Positions 51,268 through 61,412 of a stretch of DNA of 64,000 nt are shown here, piece by piece. Where the stretch lies: the NCBI GenBank assembly GCA_001970955.1, contig MPUH01000035.1, positions 1 to 64,000 of the forward strand, given 5' to 3'. The DNA is from Stentor coeruleus (taxonomy: Eukaryota; Ciliophora; Heterotrichea; Heterotrichida; Stentoridae). Every line of letters begins with the position of its first letter. Position 1 is the stretch's first letter. The position numbers were made by a program, and so were the translations under genes. The notes beneath the pieces were generated by a model that saw only the letters and a list, made by a program, of their open reading frames with translations, did not search any database and was not told the origin of the DNA.

Positions 51268-52569
51268 ATGGATCGATTCAGGAAGTTAAGAAGTCTAGGC
51301 CGAGGTCAAAATGGTGAGGTCTGGCTAGTTGAACGTGAAGATGCATCATTAGCCGCTTTAAAGCAGGTATATATTGACGACGAAGATACACTTAACTATG
51401 AAGTTAGTGCCCTTGAAAGATTAGAACATCCTCATATTATTCAGTACCATGAAAGCTTTAGAAATGAAGGCTATTTATGCATAGTCATTGACTTTGCTGA
51501 AGGTGGGGACCTGGCAAGCCGTGTTAAAATGGCCAAAACAAAATCATACAAGTTCCCTGAAGTGCAAATCTGGAAGTGGTTTATGCAAATATGCATAGCT
51601 TTGAACTATATTCATGAAAACAAAATAATCCATAGAGACTTAAAAACTCAGAACATTTTCCTGACGAAAAATGGAGATATTAAAATAGGGGATTTCGGTA
51701 TCTGCAGAGTTCTAAGCAAAAGTGATGAATTCGCCTCAACAAGTGTTGGGACGCCTTATTACATTGCCCCAGAAGTCTGTCGAGGTGAACTTTATGATTA
51801 TAAAGCTGATGTTTGGAGTTTAGGCTGTATAATCTACGAACTTTGTAGCTTAAGAAGACCATTTGAAGGTGAATCGATTGCTACAGTTCTTAATAATATC
51901 CTCAACGTCACCCCAGAGCCTCTTCCAGATTTCTACTCTGAAACTCTAACTTCAATAATCTTTCAAATGCTCCAAAAAAATACATCCCTTCGGCCAACAA
52001 TCGCCGAAGTTATCGCAACATCCAATATGCATTCTTTTAGTGAAAGAGGTAAAGACAATTTCGCTAAACCTCGTAAATCCTATCAAAAAGAAATCTCAAT
52101 CAAAATTCCAACACCAACCAATGCTCCTGCTCATAAAAACCCAAGTTCAGCTCCAAATAATACCCAAAATCATTCTATGGATAAACCCCCTCTATCAACT
52201 AATGCTGGAGCTCCAACAAATCGAAGTAACACTTTTTTCAATTTTTCAGAAAGTTTATTAAAACAATGCCCAAGTTCGCCTATAAGACCTATGCTTATGG
52301 GAGATTTTTTAAAAAAAAGACTTGGAGATGAAGTTTATGAAAGGATTCAAAGAGTTGTGAATAATTCTAAAGACCCTATGAAACTTTTACATGAAGAACC
52401 GTGGATTTTTTCTGATATATGTGGTGAAGATAATTTAAGTATTATTGATGTGGCCATTGCTTGTGGGGCTTTTAGTTTGAAAGGAAGGCCGATTTTCCCT
52501 AATACTAGCACTCACAAAGTGACAAGAACTCGTGCGTTCCCGATACTAGGGAGGAATGCTAGCCAGTAG
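51268..52569 (+). CDS. NEK-family protein kinase
   Basis: Predicted 433 aa. The kinase domain is residues 4-255: glycine loop LGRGQNGEV, Lys32 in AALKQV, catalytic HRDLKTQNIFLTK (Asp124) and GDFGI (Asp142), then GTPYYIAPEV. HRDLKTQNIFLT and the short N-terminus are typical of NIMA-related kinases, which act on cilia length, basal bodies and mitosis; ciliates have many. The tail (256-433) is Ser/Pro/Asn-rich, then a small helical patch (about 345-400). The activation loop carries EFASTSVGT. Confidence 0.92.
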   Translation: MDRFRKLRSLGRGQNGEVWLVEREDASLAALKQVYIDDEDTLNYEVSALERLEHPHIIQYHESFRNEGYLCIVIDFAEGGDLASRVKMAKTKSYKFPEVQIWKWFMQICIALNYIHENKIIHRDLKTQNIFLTKNGDIKIGDFGICRVLSKSDEFASTSVGTPYYIAPEVCRGELYDYKADVWSLGCIIYELCSLRRPFEGESIATVLNNILNVTPEPLPDFYSETLTSIIFQMLQKNTSLRPTIAEVIATSNMHSFSERGKDNFAKPRKSYQKEISIKIPTPTNAPAHKNPSSAPNNTQNHSMDKPPLSTNAGAPTNRSNTFFNFSESLLKQCPSSPIRPMLMGDFLKKRLGDEVYERIQRVVNNSKDPMKLLHEEPWIFSDICGEDNLSIIDVAIACGAFSLKGRPIFPNTSTHKVTRTRAFPILGRNASQ

Positions 52570-53022
52570 GCTCGTAAAATAATAATTAGATGTTTTAGAG
52601 CTAAACTAATTTGATGATTAGGTTTTGGATAGGTTTTTTTTGATTTTAGATATTTTTCAGCAAATAAAAATAATGAAATTTAGGTATTTAGGCATTTTGA
52701 TAAATGCATCTTTTTTATTCCAGACAAAAAACATAAGAATTTTAATTATCAGTTATTATATACTGCTTGACAGACTCGAAACTTGTATTTTTAATCTGAA
52801 ACCAACACAGTTTCTATTAAACCTAATAAAAAAATCCTATACCTCATTATCCCATTACAAAAAATCCCTATCAAAATAAATCTCTCCTAAACAAAATCTA
52901 TAAAAGACATCTAAAACTAAATAATATCCTAAATTTATACTATCTCCCAATCATTAAAAGCATGCAGTAAACTTTTAATAAAATTATAATATTTAATTAC
53001 CAACATTATCCCTTAAAACCTT
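52570..53022. other. AT-rich intergenic region
   Basis: About 450 bp between convergent genes. An 84-codon frame without ATG start (52625-52879) is hydrophobic by AT bias and is not supported as a gene. Nothing else is seen. Confidence 0.5.
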
Positions 53023-54486
53023 TTAAAAAATTATCATCCTTGTATTTATGAGATTTAAATCCTCTTCATCCATTCCATAACTTGCAACAACTTTTATAAA
53101 AATACTAGTAAATATTCCATAATCTTTTTCCGATATATTATATTGCTTATGATGCTCACAAAGAGATTTTGTGAACTTTGAGTCAATATCACAGCAAAAT
53201 ACTCTTAAAGTTGCCCTGGACATCGCATGAAAATTCTCATTAGAAAATTTTGCATAATAATAAGAAATATCAGTTTTCAATATGATCTTATAAAACTTCA
53301 CTGAAAAATCCTTCCAGAAATCAGTTGTAAGATATTTTTCACTCATTTTTTTACTTGGTCTCTGTGAGATCCTCGCATTATACCTCATTATATCACATTT
53401 TTGAGCAGCAAGATTGATACAACTTCTTGCATTATATTCAACATTAATAGATTGCGATTTTTTATGGTGTTGAAATGATGATATTGCTTTAAGATTTTCT
53501 ATACTACGTATTCTAATATGATGTGTTTTGTTTGTAGTATTTTTTTCAATTAATGGCTTTATGTTTGTGTTTATGAAAGAAGATAAGTTGAGTAAAGGAC
53601 TGCAATTTGTAGAATCATGTATTTCTAAGCTTGGACTATGAAGTAATTCATAATCAAGTGGTTGTAAACATTTGATTGCTTTAACCTTAAGGAATATCCA
53701 ATTTAATAATGGGTCTTTTATAAAAACTAACTCGGCTTCATCAAGGAAATTACCAAACTGCTTTCGTATTTCTTTGTTTATAAAATACTTTAACCATCTT
53801 ACCATAGATTCAATTTCAGGAATAATTGTTTTTACATTGTAAGGGATTAAAGAACGAGAATCTTTCAGATTTACTATATATTTGTCGTTATGATTTTCAT
53901 TCAGCCATAATTCTGATGTTTCCTTCTCATTACTTCCTATATTACTTTTTATTCTTTCAATAAGATTAGAAAAACTTTTATTTTAATTTGGCTCGACGGG
54001 TTCTAAAGTTTGTAATTGGCTAATTTCTTTTGCAAACCCAAATGTTGACTGTCTGGCTATAGTAACTAAAATATTATTTTTTATAATAAAAAAATTAATA
54101 ATTAGGATTTTGGATATTTTATATACAAATCTGGTTAGTGATTTCTCAAATTTAAACAAACATTCTTTGATGATTTTTTTTAGGTTATTATCATGGTTGA
54201 TACTTTCATCATTTGGTTTATTATTTTCTACTTTTGGTTTATCACTTTTAGGTATTTCAAGCTTGTTTTTGATTATATGATATTTATTTGAAGTGTTTTC
54301 TTTAGTATGGACAAGTAATATGGATGAGCTTCTCCCTATAGTTTGAATAAAATGCTGGTATAGTCCAGGCTCTTTATCATTTTGAATCATGAAAGTTTCT
54401 AAGTGTGATAAAGTAGTAAAAAGTTTTTTTTTGCCACTAAAAGGCTTGAAAATACATATAGGCTTTTCACTTGATTTTCCATACAC
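53023..54486 (-). pseudogene. Stop-interrupted gene with truncated-haemoglobin-like C-terminus
   Basis: One frame runs the full 488 codons with a single internal TAA (53983-53985), and its 5' end has no ATG (the frame begins at GTG after a TAA). The sequence is protein-like on both sides of the stop, and no 15- or 16-nt GT-AG intron removes it. The last about 115 residues look like a truncated haemoglobin: WKDFSVKFYKIILKTD, then CEHHKQYNISEKDYGIFTS, which places a candidate proximal His five residues before Ile and ten before Tyr, as in family members (H....I....F). The N-terminal part is unrecognised. It may be a pseudogene, a readthrough gene or a sequence error. Confidence 0.5.
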
Positions 54487-54924
54487 AAAACCTTAATTTC
54501 AAGTAAAGCAATAAGCATAAAATTAAATTAAAGGCTTTTTTAACTATGAACTTATTAAAAAATTTAAAGCTAAAATTTTATTTGGTAGTACTAATAAAAG
54601 AACCTGCCATAATCGAAATGCCTTTCTGACTTAATTTTTATTCACTATTCCTGCTTATAACCATAAAATTTTAAATTAGTTTTTATTATTACTATTCAAT
54701 AAAAACCCTAAATACTTCATATTTTTCCTATATCCACTCTATCCTATCTTTCAATCTCAACCAAAAAATCTCGCCCTTTCATCACAAAAGCATAAAATTC
54801 CCAAAAAAACTCATCTTATTTGCACAATTCCATACATAAAAAAATAAAAATCAAGCATTACAATTTCCTATTTAACCCTAACACATATCAAATCTTAAAA
54901 TATTCTAAGCATTTTATTAAAAAT
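54487..54924. other. AT-rich intergenic region
   Basis: About 440 bp between divergent genes. The frame of the downstream giant gene is open back to about 54820 but without ATG. A minus-strand ATG at 54523 followed by the 15-nt candidate intron GTATGGAAAATCAAG does not join the interrupted globin-like frame. Nothing else is seen. Confidence 0.45.
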
Positions 54925-57900
54925 ATGAAGCTTTTAACTTTGCTTTTAATGTTAAAGCTTGCCTCAAGCGACTTATTCAAAAGCTTTGACAATATGCTCA
55001 GCCCAGTCAATATAACTTGGCCAGACAAATGGGTTTTTAACATAGTAGAATTATCAAGTAATCATGCTGAAGAAAAAGTTTCTGTGACTGTAAATTGTAA
55101 AATTCCTCAAGGAGTTCCTAAGGGTGCTGTAGTATTACTAAAAATTCTTGGCTTTCCTAAAGACAGTTATTATTATACAGTTCCTGAAACTCAGCTTCCT
55201 GAAGATGATAATGTTTTTATTTTTACAGATGTGATTTTGCCTTCAGTTCCAGGTGCATATGGTCCAGTAACAATTATTGCTAGAAATTTCACTTTATCAG
55301 CTCAAATCCACGCAGCTTCTTATAATCTACAATCAATAGCCGTGTTACCAGCTTTATCAATACCTGCTGACCCTTTGACTGTAACTTACCCATCAGGAAC
55401 TACAAAAATAGTAAGCGAAACTACAAAGCTCAAATTCGCGTTTTCTATACAGGCAAATATGAATCCTAATGACTACTTTGTTTTAACATGTGATACAAAT
55501 TTCCAGCTTTCAAGCACAATTACTATAGAATGGACTGATGGAGCTACAGGAACGCAATATTTTCAAGACATGATGTTTATTTCATATAAAAAAGAGAATA
55601 TTATTGTTATTTATGGACTTCAAGTTAGCTTTACAGATGATATTCTAGCTTCTTTTACTGTTGATGGGCTTATAAACCCTTCATACAAAATTGATTCAAA
55701 AGACTGCAATTGGACAATTGAAATATTTCGATTCGGTACTAAAACAACATTACAAAGATTTGATGGAAATGGGCCAAATTCAGTGTCTTCAGGAACAATC
55801 TCATCAATATCTTGGTTTCCATCAAATGCTTATTTATCATCAGAAAATATTGTAAGTGGTTTAGTTTTATATATGACTTTGAAATTCACAATTTCCCATA
55901 AAATCCCTTATGATGGGTATATTCAAATTGAATTCAGTAATGCGGATATCAATCAAATATATAGCATTAGTTCAGAATATGATGATCAAGTTAGTTCTGA
56001 TAATTTTAAGTTTATATATGCTGAACCTAATAACAAATTATCTTGTGAAATAAAAGACGGAAATAAAGCTAATTGTATAGTTGTTAATCCTAACGGCTTA
56101 TCAGCTGGAACTATAAATGTTTATAATTTGGTCAAATTTGAAGGTCTTAATTCTGGGATAAAATCCTTGGCAACTTATACGAAAGACAATAATTTGATTG
56201 ATGATGCTAGTGATTTACCTTTAATAACTTATTCAACAAATAGACTTATCGAGGATCAATCTATTGACTTTTTCTTAGGAGAAATCAAAGTATCTTATCA
56301 ATATACAGGAAACATAGATAAATATATACTATATGTGTCAATAAATTTAAAAAATGATACAAATATTGGAGATGAGGTTATGATTAAGTTTCCTTTTAAA
56401 TTTGCCTCAATAGCTGAAGAATTTACTATAAACTTTTTTGGTAGCTGTGAAGCCAGAGTTCATCAAAATGATTTATCAAAAATAGACAAATATTCTGAAA
56501 GTGATACTATTAAACTTAGTGTTGATTGCGACACTTTAAACACAGCAATTATATCATTATCAGATTCTTATAAATCTGGTAATTATATAAATTTATTTCT
56601 AAAATCAAAAAACAAGGAAGAAATTGCAATGCCGATTTTTGAGTCTAGTTACATTTCAAAGCATGAAATAGCTGTTATCTATACAGGAGAAGTAGAAACT
56701 TATGTTTATTCAAAACCTTTATTTATATATGCTAAAACAATTGACCCTGAACTTATACTTATGTGTCAAGATTCATCACTTTTAAGCATTCCAGCTGAAA
56801 TTATCTACACTCCTGAATTTGATTACAAATTTACATCAGATTATTCGGCTTATATAAACTTTACAATCAATTTACCAGACTTATATACCCCTTCAATCCC
56901 ATCAGGATCAATATACCCTACTTCATCATCTACTAATCAAGTTACCCTAGAATACTCAAAAGATAATTCAGGAACATTAACATTAATCTATGAAATATTA
57001 TCTTCTTTTGATATCATCATTGGAGATTTTTACAATTTTTACTTACCATTACCAGCATTCAATATTGATGGAAACTATGAAATTTCAGCGTTTTTTGTGT
57101 TTAAAAGAAATTCTGATTCTTTCTTGTTTTACATGTCCAAAAGCAGTTTCAATAATGTAAATTTTGATTATATAAATACTGAAGTTTCTACGAATCTAGG
57201 TTCTAATTATTCATCATTTTATAATGAAATAATGGATTTTACATATGATAGTTTTAGTGATATTAATCTGCCAATAATTTTCAGTGTTCATTTTGGAAAA
57301 GGTTACAAATTTGGCAAAACATCTTTATCAGGTAAAAATGATACATTTAAATTGTACGCATTCCAATCTGAAAATATAGAGTTTGATTTAGTTTCTTGCT
57401 TAATATTTATAAATGAAAATAGTGATGCATTATTATTATCCCTAACCAATATTATAACATCATGGATACCTTCAGAATATGATATTATAGTCTCATATAA
57501 GAATGGGGAATATTTATCAAGTACAGAAAAATGTACTACTTTAGTATACAAGCAAAATATCATAACAAGATCCTTAACCTTAAATCAAACCTTACCATAT
57601 TTACCAACTTCAGCCAAACTTCAAGGAGCAGATTCTATAAAAATTGATATTTCAATATTTTTTACCCTACCAGAAATCCTTTACAAAACCAGCAATACTT
57701 ACTTTAAAATAAAAATCGGGGCTAGTTTTAGTGCAACTGAATGCAACTGGCTAGTCAAAGCTGGGGACTTTGAAGACTTTGGAACTGCAACTAATGAATT
57801 TTATACATCTCCTATCTTAAACACTTTATATAAAGATACTGCCTTAGAAATCCATTTATTTAATGTACTTGTTCCTGATGATTTAACTTTAAATAACGAC

Positions 57901-60900
57901 TATCCAGGTTTTGATGAAGTTTATGCTATGTACGATTCGAATATTATATACTCATGGATTCAAGCAAACAATTTAGAAGATTCTATTGCGAAAACAACTT
58001 TTACTCAATACACTGAACCTGCATCATCAAGTATAACATCTGTTGCAGTATTTCCTAGAACAAGAGGTTCAATGAGTGTGTATTTTTATATGACTTTCAA
58101 TCCACAATTTGATTTACCAGCAGGAACAGAGATATTGATTTATGGAGTAGAATTCGATCCAGATGATTATCTTTCTGAAAACCTTTGGTCGAAATATGGC
58201 TTTACAGAATCAAACATCACTAATGGGAATCTTTATTTTGTTACAGCATATGATGCACCTATTGGAGTACCATTTTTGATAAGAAAAGATTTAGCTTTTA
58301 GCATTTCAGAAAATGAAGCTTCACCTAGTGACCCATTTTTGATTAATGCAACTTATAAAGGAGTTTATATATTATCAGATAAAATATCAGAAGCTACAAT
58401 AGCACAAAAGCTTAAATATACAGATCCTTCTGATATGAGTTTAATACTTCCTTCAGTTAGTGTTAGTGTTTTAAATAAAGGAGAATCTTCTTGGCATGCT
58501 TTTGCATTTAAACTTCCTATTGACACTAATTCAACTTGGTCTTATAATTTTGATATTCCTGGCAGCTACACTGCTTTTGGTGGTCCAACTTATACTTTTA
58601 GTGATATCAAAGATGTGTATTTTTTAAACTCTTTCAGTACTTTAGGAGATCTTTCTTGTATTGTTGAGCATTTTCTTATAACTTGCACAATTCAACTTGT
58701 AATTCCTGCTGGAACAGTTTTAGATTTCAATATACTTCTAGTAAATCCTTCAGAAATGGAAGTTTATTGGAACTTTTATGTTTTAGATATTAATACTGAA
58801 CTTGTTTTTAAACCTTTATATCAAGTTACTGCTAAGTTTACAGAATTACCTCAGAATAACTTAGATATTATCTCTATAGAAAATGATATGACAGAAAAAT
58901 CATTAAAAATTTCAGCTTTGATTAATGAAGAATATACTTCAAAATCTATAATAGGTATAAAATTCCCAAGAAACTATAATCTAGATGTAGATTACCCTGG
59001 AATCATATTATGCTCAGCTACTTATTATGGGGAAACAACTTTGAAATTTGTCCAGTCTGGAAGTTTATGTATTATTGAAGATAATATGGTTAAATTCCAA
59101 ATAATATTATCATTCACTGCTTCAAATAAATTTTTGACTGAGTTTATTATTATTGGCATTGATCAGCCAAGTGGGGTTCAGATAAGATCAGATTTTTTAG
59201 ATATAGAAGATCCAAATATTTATGAAAAATATGATACTTGGACTGAAAAATTTAAGCTCTATTCAATTGTAAACCCAGAAAGTACTTATATCTCTTATAG
59301 TTCATCAAGTTACAACAACCTAAACTCCGCATTTACTGGTTATTACAATTCTGATAAAATGAAAATCACAATCCAAGACAGTGAAATTCTCGGTATAACC
59401 GGTGGGACATATTCTGAAAAGTTCCTAATTTCCGTTAATTCCAAAACTTTAGCTGCTCTAATAATTTATCTAACTGCTTTTGATGCTCATTCTTCAATAT
59501 TAAAATTCAGTGAAAATGGTGATTTCATCCTAACAAACAATCGACCTTTTGCTTATTTTAGAGTAGGAGCTCCAAGTAAATCCCCAGCAGGTTTTTATTA
59601 TATAAAATGGACAATAAATGAAAATCCAATAATAGAAAATATATACAATTATGATACCCCCCAATATACTTTAGTTCAATTAACAAACACATTGAAAATC
59701 CCTATTTCTATAGCAAAAATCCCAAGTTGTGTACCTGGATATCCAACATTACCTATTAGTTTAACTTTAGATCAAATAAGCCCTTTTTCAGGTATTTCTG
59801 TGAAATTTTCAAGAGAAAATTCAACTGATGATTATGGGCTTAGACCGAATCCTGTAAGTTTTACTAGTAATGATTTGCAGAAATTTTTTGAAATAAATTG
59901 TTTGGCTACTTTGCCTGTTAATAATGAGTTTAAGTTTTTGATTTCAATTGAAGGTGAAGATAAAGAAACTTTTATTATAGACTCAGATAAGTCATTTACT
60001 ACTAAAAGTTTTTCGAATATAGCAGTTCAGGCTGATATAAAATTTGAGGTTTATAATGAAACTACTGTTGAAGTTTTTGGGGATTCTGATACAGGGGCAG
60101 TATGCACTTGGGGACTAATTGCAACTCATTTATATGATACAAATCCAAGTGTTGGAACTTATGAGTATATATCATCAATAGCTTATCCTTTAACTAACAC
60201 TTCGATATATACTCAAATACCTTTAGAAACCCAACTGGCTTCATATGAATCAGAACTCAGCAAAATCTCAGCCAATACCTGGGAAGAACTTACAATGAAA
60301 ACCTTGATTTTTGCAGACAAAACTTTTTTTGCCGGTATGACCTACATATCTCAATCAGTTTCAACCCAAATCCTTTTCTATGACAAATTTATAGCTGATA
60401 AATCATACACATTCATTTCCTATTGTAGTCACCCACAAAGTTCAACAATCCAAAATACAAGCCTAACAATTAATACATATTCATTACCTCACGCAGCCAG
60501 AATCTATATTTTATTTGATAATGATATAGGTCAAAAAGATGATGAAATCAAAAATGTCTTAGCAAAAGTATCAAATATTAACAAACTTAGAATAATTGAA
60601 GACACTGGATCAACAAGAAGACTTACAAGTTCATTTTATAAACTTATTTTACCTGAAGCAGAATCTACATATACACCAATGATGATTGCTGATGATCTTG
60701 ATAGAGACACATTTGAAAAATCAATGCAAGCTGAGTTGAATAATTATGATATAAGAATAGCTAATTTGCAGTACTTTGAAGCATTACCTGAAAATTTTGG
60801 TTCGCCTCAATTTGATAATCAATTTTGGAATACAACAGATAAAAGTATAATTTTATTGAATTTCACATCGAATTATAAAGGGAAATATTGTTGTGAAGTT

Positions 60901-61221
60901 GAGAAGGATCCTGATTTAAATAAAACTTTGACATCAAAAAATATACTTTATGGATATGATAGGTCTGGGATACCTAATGAATATACTTATTGTAAAGATA
61001 TAGAGGCTATGACGATAACGACGTATAGTGTGAAATTTGCGGATTTTTCAGATCCTGGGAATTATGATATATCTTGTACAGTTTGTAATAGTTATCCAAT
61101 ATTACCTTTGTGCTTAGATGATAATTATATTATGAATTATACTTTTGTGATTTCAAAAGACAGCGGGCTTTCAATGATGTTGGTAGTCGAGTTAGGATTT
61201 TTGGTGTTTTTAATGATTTAG
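54925..61221 (+). CDS. Giant secreted or surface-anchored repeat protein
   Basis: Predicted 2098 aa from the ATG that opens a clear signal peptide (MKLLTLLLMLKLASS). The body is beta-rich, Ser/Thr/Asn/Tyr-rich and low in Cys, with many N-glycosylation sites. Loosely similar modules recur, opening with an S-(I/V)-x-(V/W)-(F/L)-P core (YNLQSIAVLPAL near residue 130; SSISWFPSNAY near 295; ITSVAVFPRTR near 1050), so it is probably a string of Ig-like or adhesin-like folds. The C-terminus is a hydrophobic tail (GLSMMLVVELGFLVFLMI) after a small spacer, fitting a GPI signal or a single membrane anchor. Likely part of the cell coat or holdfast; no family is recognised. No intron is needed over 6.3 kb. 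Confidence 0.75.
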   Translation: MKLLTLLLMLKLASSDLFKSFDNMLSPVNITWPDKWVFNIVELSSNHAEEKVSVTVNCKIPQGVPKGAVVLLKILGFPKDSYYYTVPETQLPEDDNVFIFTDVILPSVPGAYGPVTIIARNFTLSAQIHAASYNLQSIAVLPALSIPADPLTVTYPSGTTKIVSETTKLKFAFSIQANMNPNDYFVLTCDTNFQLSSTITIEWTDGATGTQYFQDMMFISYKKENIIVIYGLQVSFTDDILASFTVDGLINPSYKIDSKDCNWTIEIFRFGTKTTLQRFDGNGPNSVSSGTISSISWFPSNAYLSSENIVSGLVLYMTLKFTISHKIPYDGYIQIEFSNADINQIYSISSEYDDQVSSDNFKFIYAEPNNKLSCEIKDGNKANCIVVNPNGLSAGTINVYNLVKFEGLNSGIKSLATYTKDNNLIDDASDLPLITYSTNRLIEDQSIDFFLGEIKVSYQYTGNIDKYILYVSINLKNDTNIGDEVMIKFPFKFASIAEEFTINFFGSCEARVHQNDLSKIDKYSESDTIKLSVDCDTLNTAIISLSDSYKSGNYINLFLKSKNKEEIAMPIFESSYISKHEIAVIYTGEVETYVYSKPLFIYAKTIDPELILMCQDSSLLSIPAEIIYTPEFDYKFTSDYSAYINFTINLPDLYTPSIPSGSIYPTSSSTNQVTLEYSKDNSGTLTLIYEILSSFDIIIGDFYNFYLPLPAFNIDGNYEISAFFVFKRNSDSFLFYMSKSSFNNVNFDYINTEVSTNLGSNYSSFYNEIMDFTYDSFSDINLPIIFSVHFGKGYKFGKTSLSGKNDTFKLYAFQSENIEFDLVSCLIFINENSDALLLSLTNIITSWIPSEYDIIVSYKNGEYLSSTEKCTTLVYKQNIITRSLTLNQTLPYLPTSAKLQGADSIKIDISIFFTLPEILYKTSNTYFKIKIGASFSATECNWLVKAGDFEDFGTATNEFYTSPILNTLYKDTALEIHLFNVLVPDDLTLNNDYPGFDEVYAMYDSNIIYSWIQANNLEDSIAKTTFTQYTEPASSSITSVAVFPRTRGSMSVYFYMTFNPQFDLPAGTEILIYGVEFDPDDYLSENLWSKYGFTESNITNGNLYFVTAYDAPIGVPFLIRKDLAFSISENEASPSDPFLINATYKGVYILSDKISEATIAQKLKYTDPSDMSLILPSVSVSVLNKGESSWHAFAFKLPIDTNSTWSYNFDIPGSYTAFGGPTYTFSDIKDVYFLNSFSTLGDLSCIVEHFLITCTIQLVIPAGTVLDFNILLVNPSEMEVYWNFYVLDINTELVFKPLYQVTAKFTELPQNNLDIISIENDMTEKSLKISALINEEYTSKSIIGIKFPRNYNLDVDYPGIILCSATYYGETTLKFVQSGSLCIIEDNMVKFQIILSFTASNKFLTEFIIIGIDQPSGVQIRSDFLDIEDPNIYEKYDTWTEKFKLYSIVNPESTYISYSSSSYNNLNSAFTGYYNSDKMKITIQDSEILGITGGTYSEKFLISVNSKTLAALIIYLTAFDAHSSILKFSENGDFILTNNRPFAYFRVGAPSKSPAGFYYIKWTINENPIIENIYNYDTPQYTLVQLTNTLKIPISIAKIPSCVPGYPTLPISLTLDQISPFSGISVKFSRENSTDDYGLRPNPVSFTSNDLQKFFEINCLATLPVNNEFKFLISIEGEDKETFIIDSDKSFTTKSFSNIAVQADIKFEVYNETTVEVFGDSDTGAVCTWGLIATHLYDTNPSVGTYEYISSIAYPLTNTSIYTQIPLETQLASYESELSKISANTWEELTMKTLIFADKTFFAGMTYISQSVSTQILFYDKFIADKSYTFISYCSHPQSSTIQNTSLTINTYSLPHAARIYILFDNDIGQKDDEIKNVLAKVSNINKLRIIEDTGSTRRLTSSFYKLILPEAESTYTPMMIADDLDRDTFEKSMQAELNNYDIRIANLQYFEALPENFGSPQFDNQFWNTTDKSIILLNFTSNYKGKYCCEVEKDPDLNKTLTSKNILYGYDRSGIPNEYTYCKDIEAMTITTYSVKFADFSDPGNYDISCTVCNSYPILPLCLDDNYIMNYTFVISKDSGLSMMLVVELGFLVFLMI

Positions 61222-61254
61222 TTTTAAGCTAGATAAACATATAAAATTACCATA

Positions 61255-61374
61255 AAAATATAAGAATAGTAAGAAAATCATACAAGAATATCTATAAAAC
61301 TATAAATCNGGTAATAATAGAAAATATAAGAATAGTAAGAAAATCATACAAGAATATCTATAAAACTATAAATC
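61255..61374. repeat. 54-bp exact direct duplication flanking an N
   Basis: Bases 61255-61308 and 61321-61374 are identical (opening AAAATATAAGAATAGT, closing ACTATAAATC), 66 bp apart. The only ambiguous base of the window, N at 61309, lies directly after the first copy. Confidence 0.9.
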
Positions 61375-61412
61375 TTACCATTTTGTCTTTCTTATCAGAT
61401 AATAATTCTAAG

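Noticed and set aside
52625-52879. Plus-strand 84-codon frame downstream of the NEK gene
   Set aside because: Starts at TTG, is Ile/Leu/Phe/Lys-rich by base bias, and shows no recognisable domain.
54486-54523. ATG at 54523 (minus) with 15-nt intron GTATGGAAAATCAAG as the start of the globin-like gene
   Set aside because: The intron has the right form, with A six nt from its end, but joins a different frame from the long open frame; only a 17-nt version would fit, a length not seen elsewhere.
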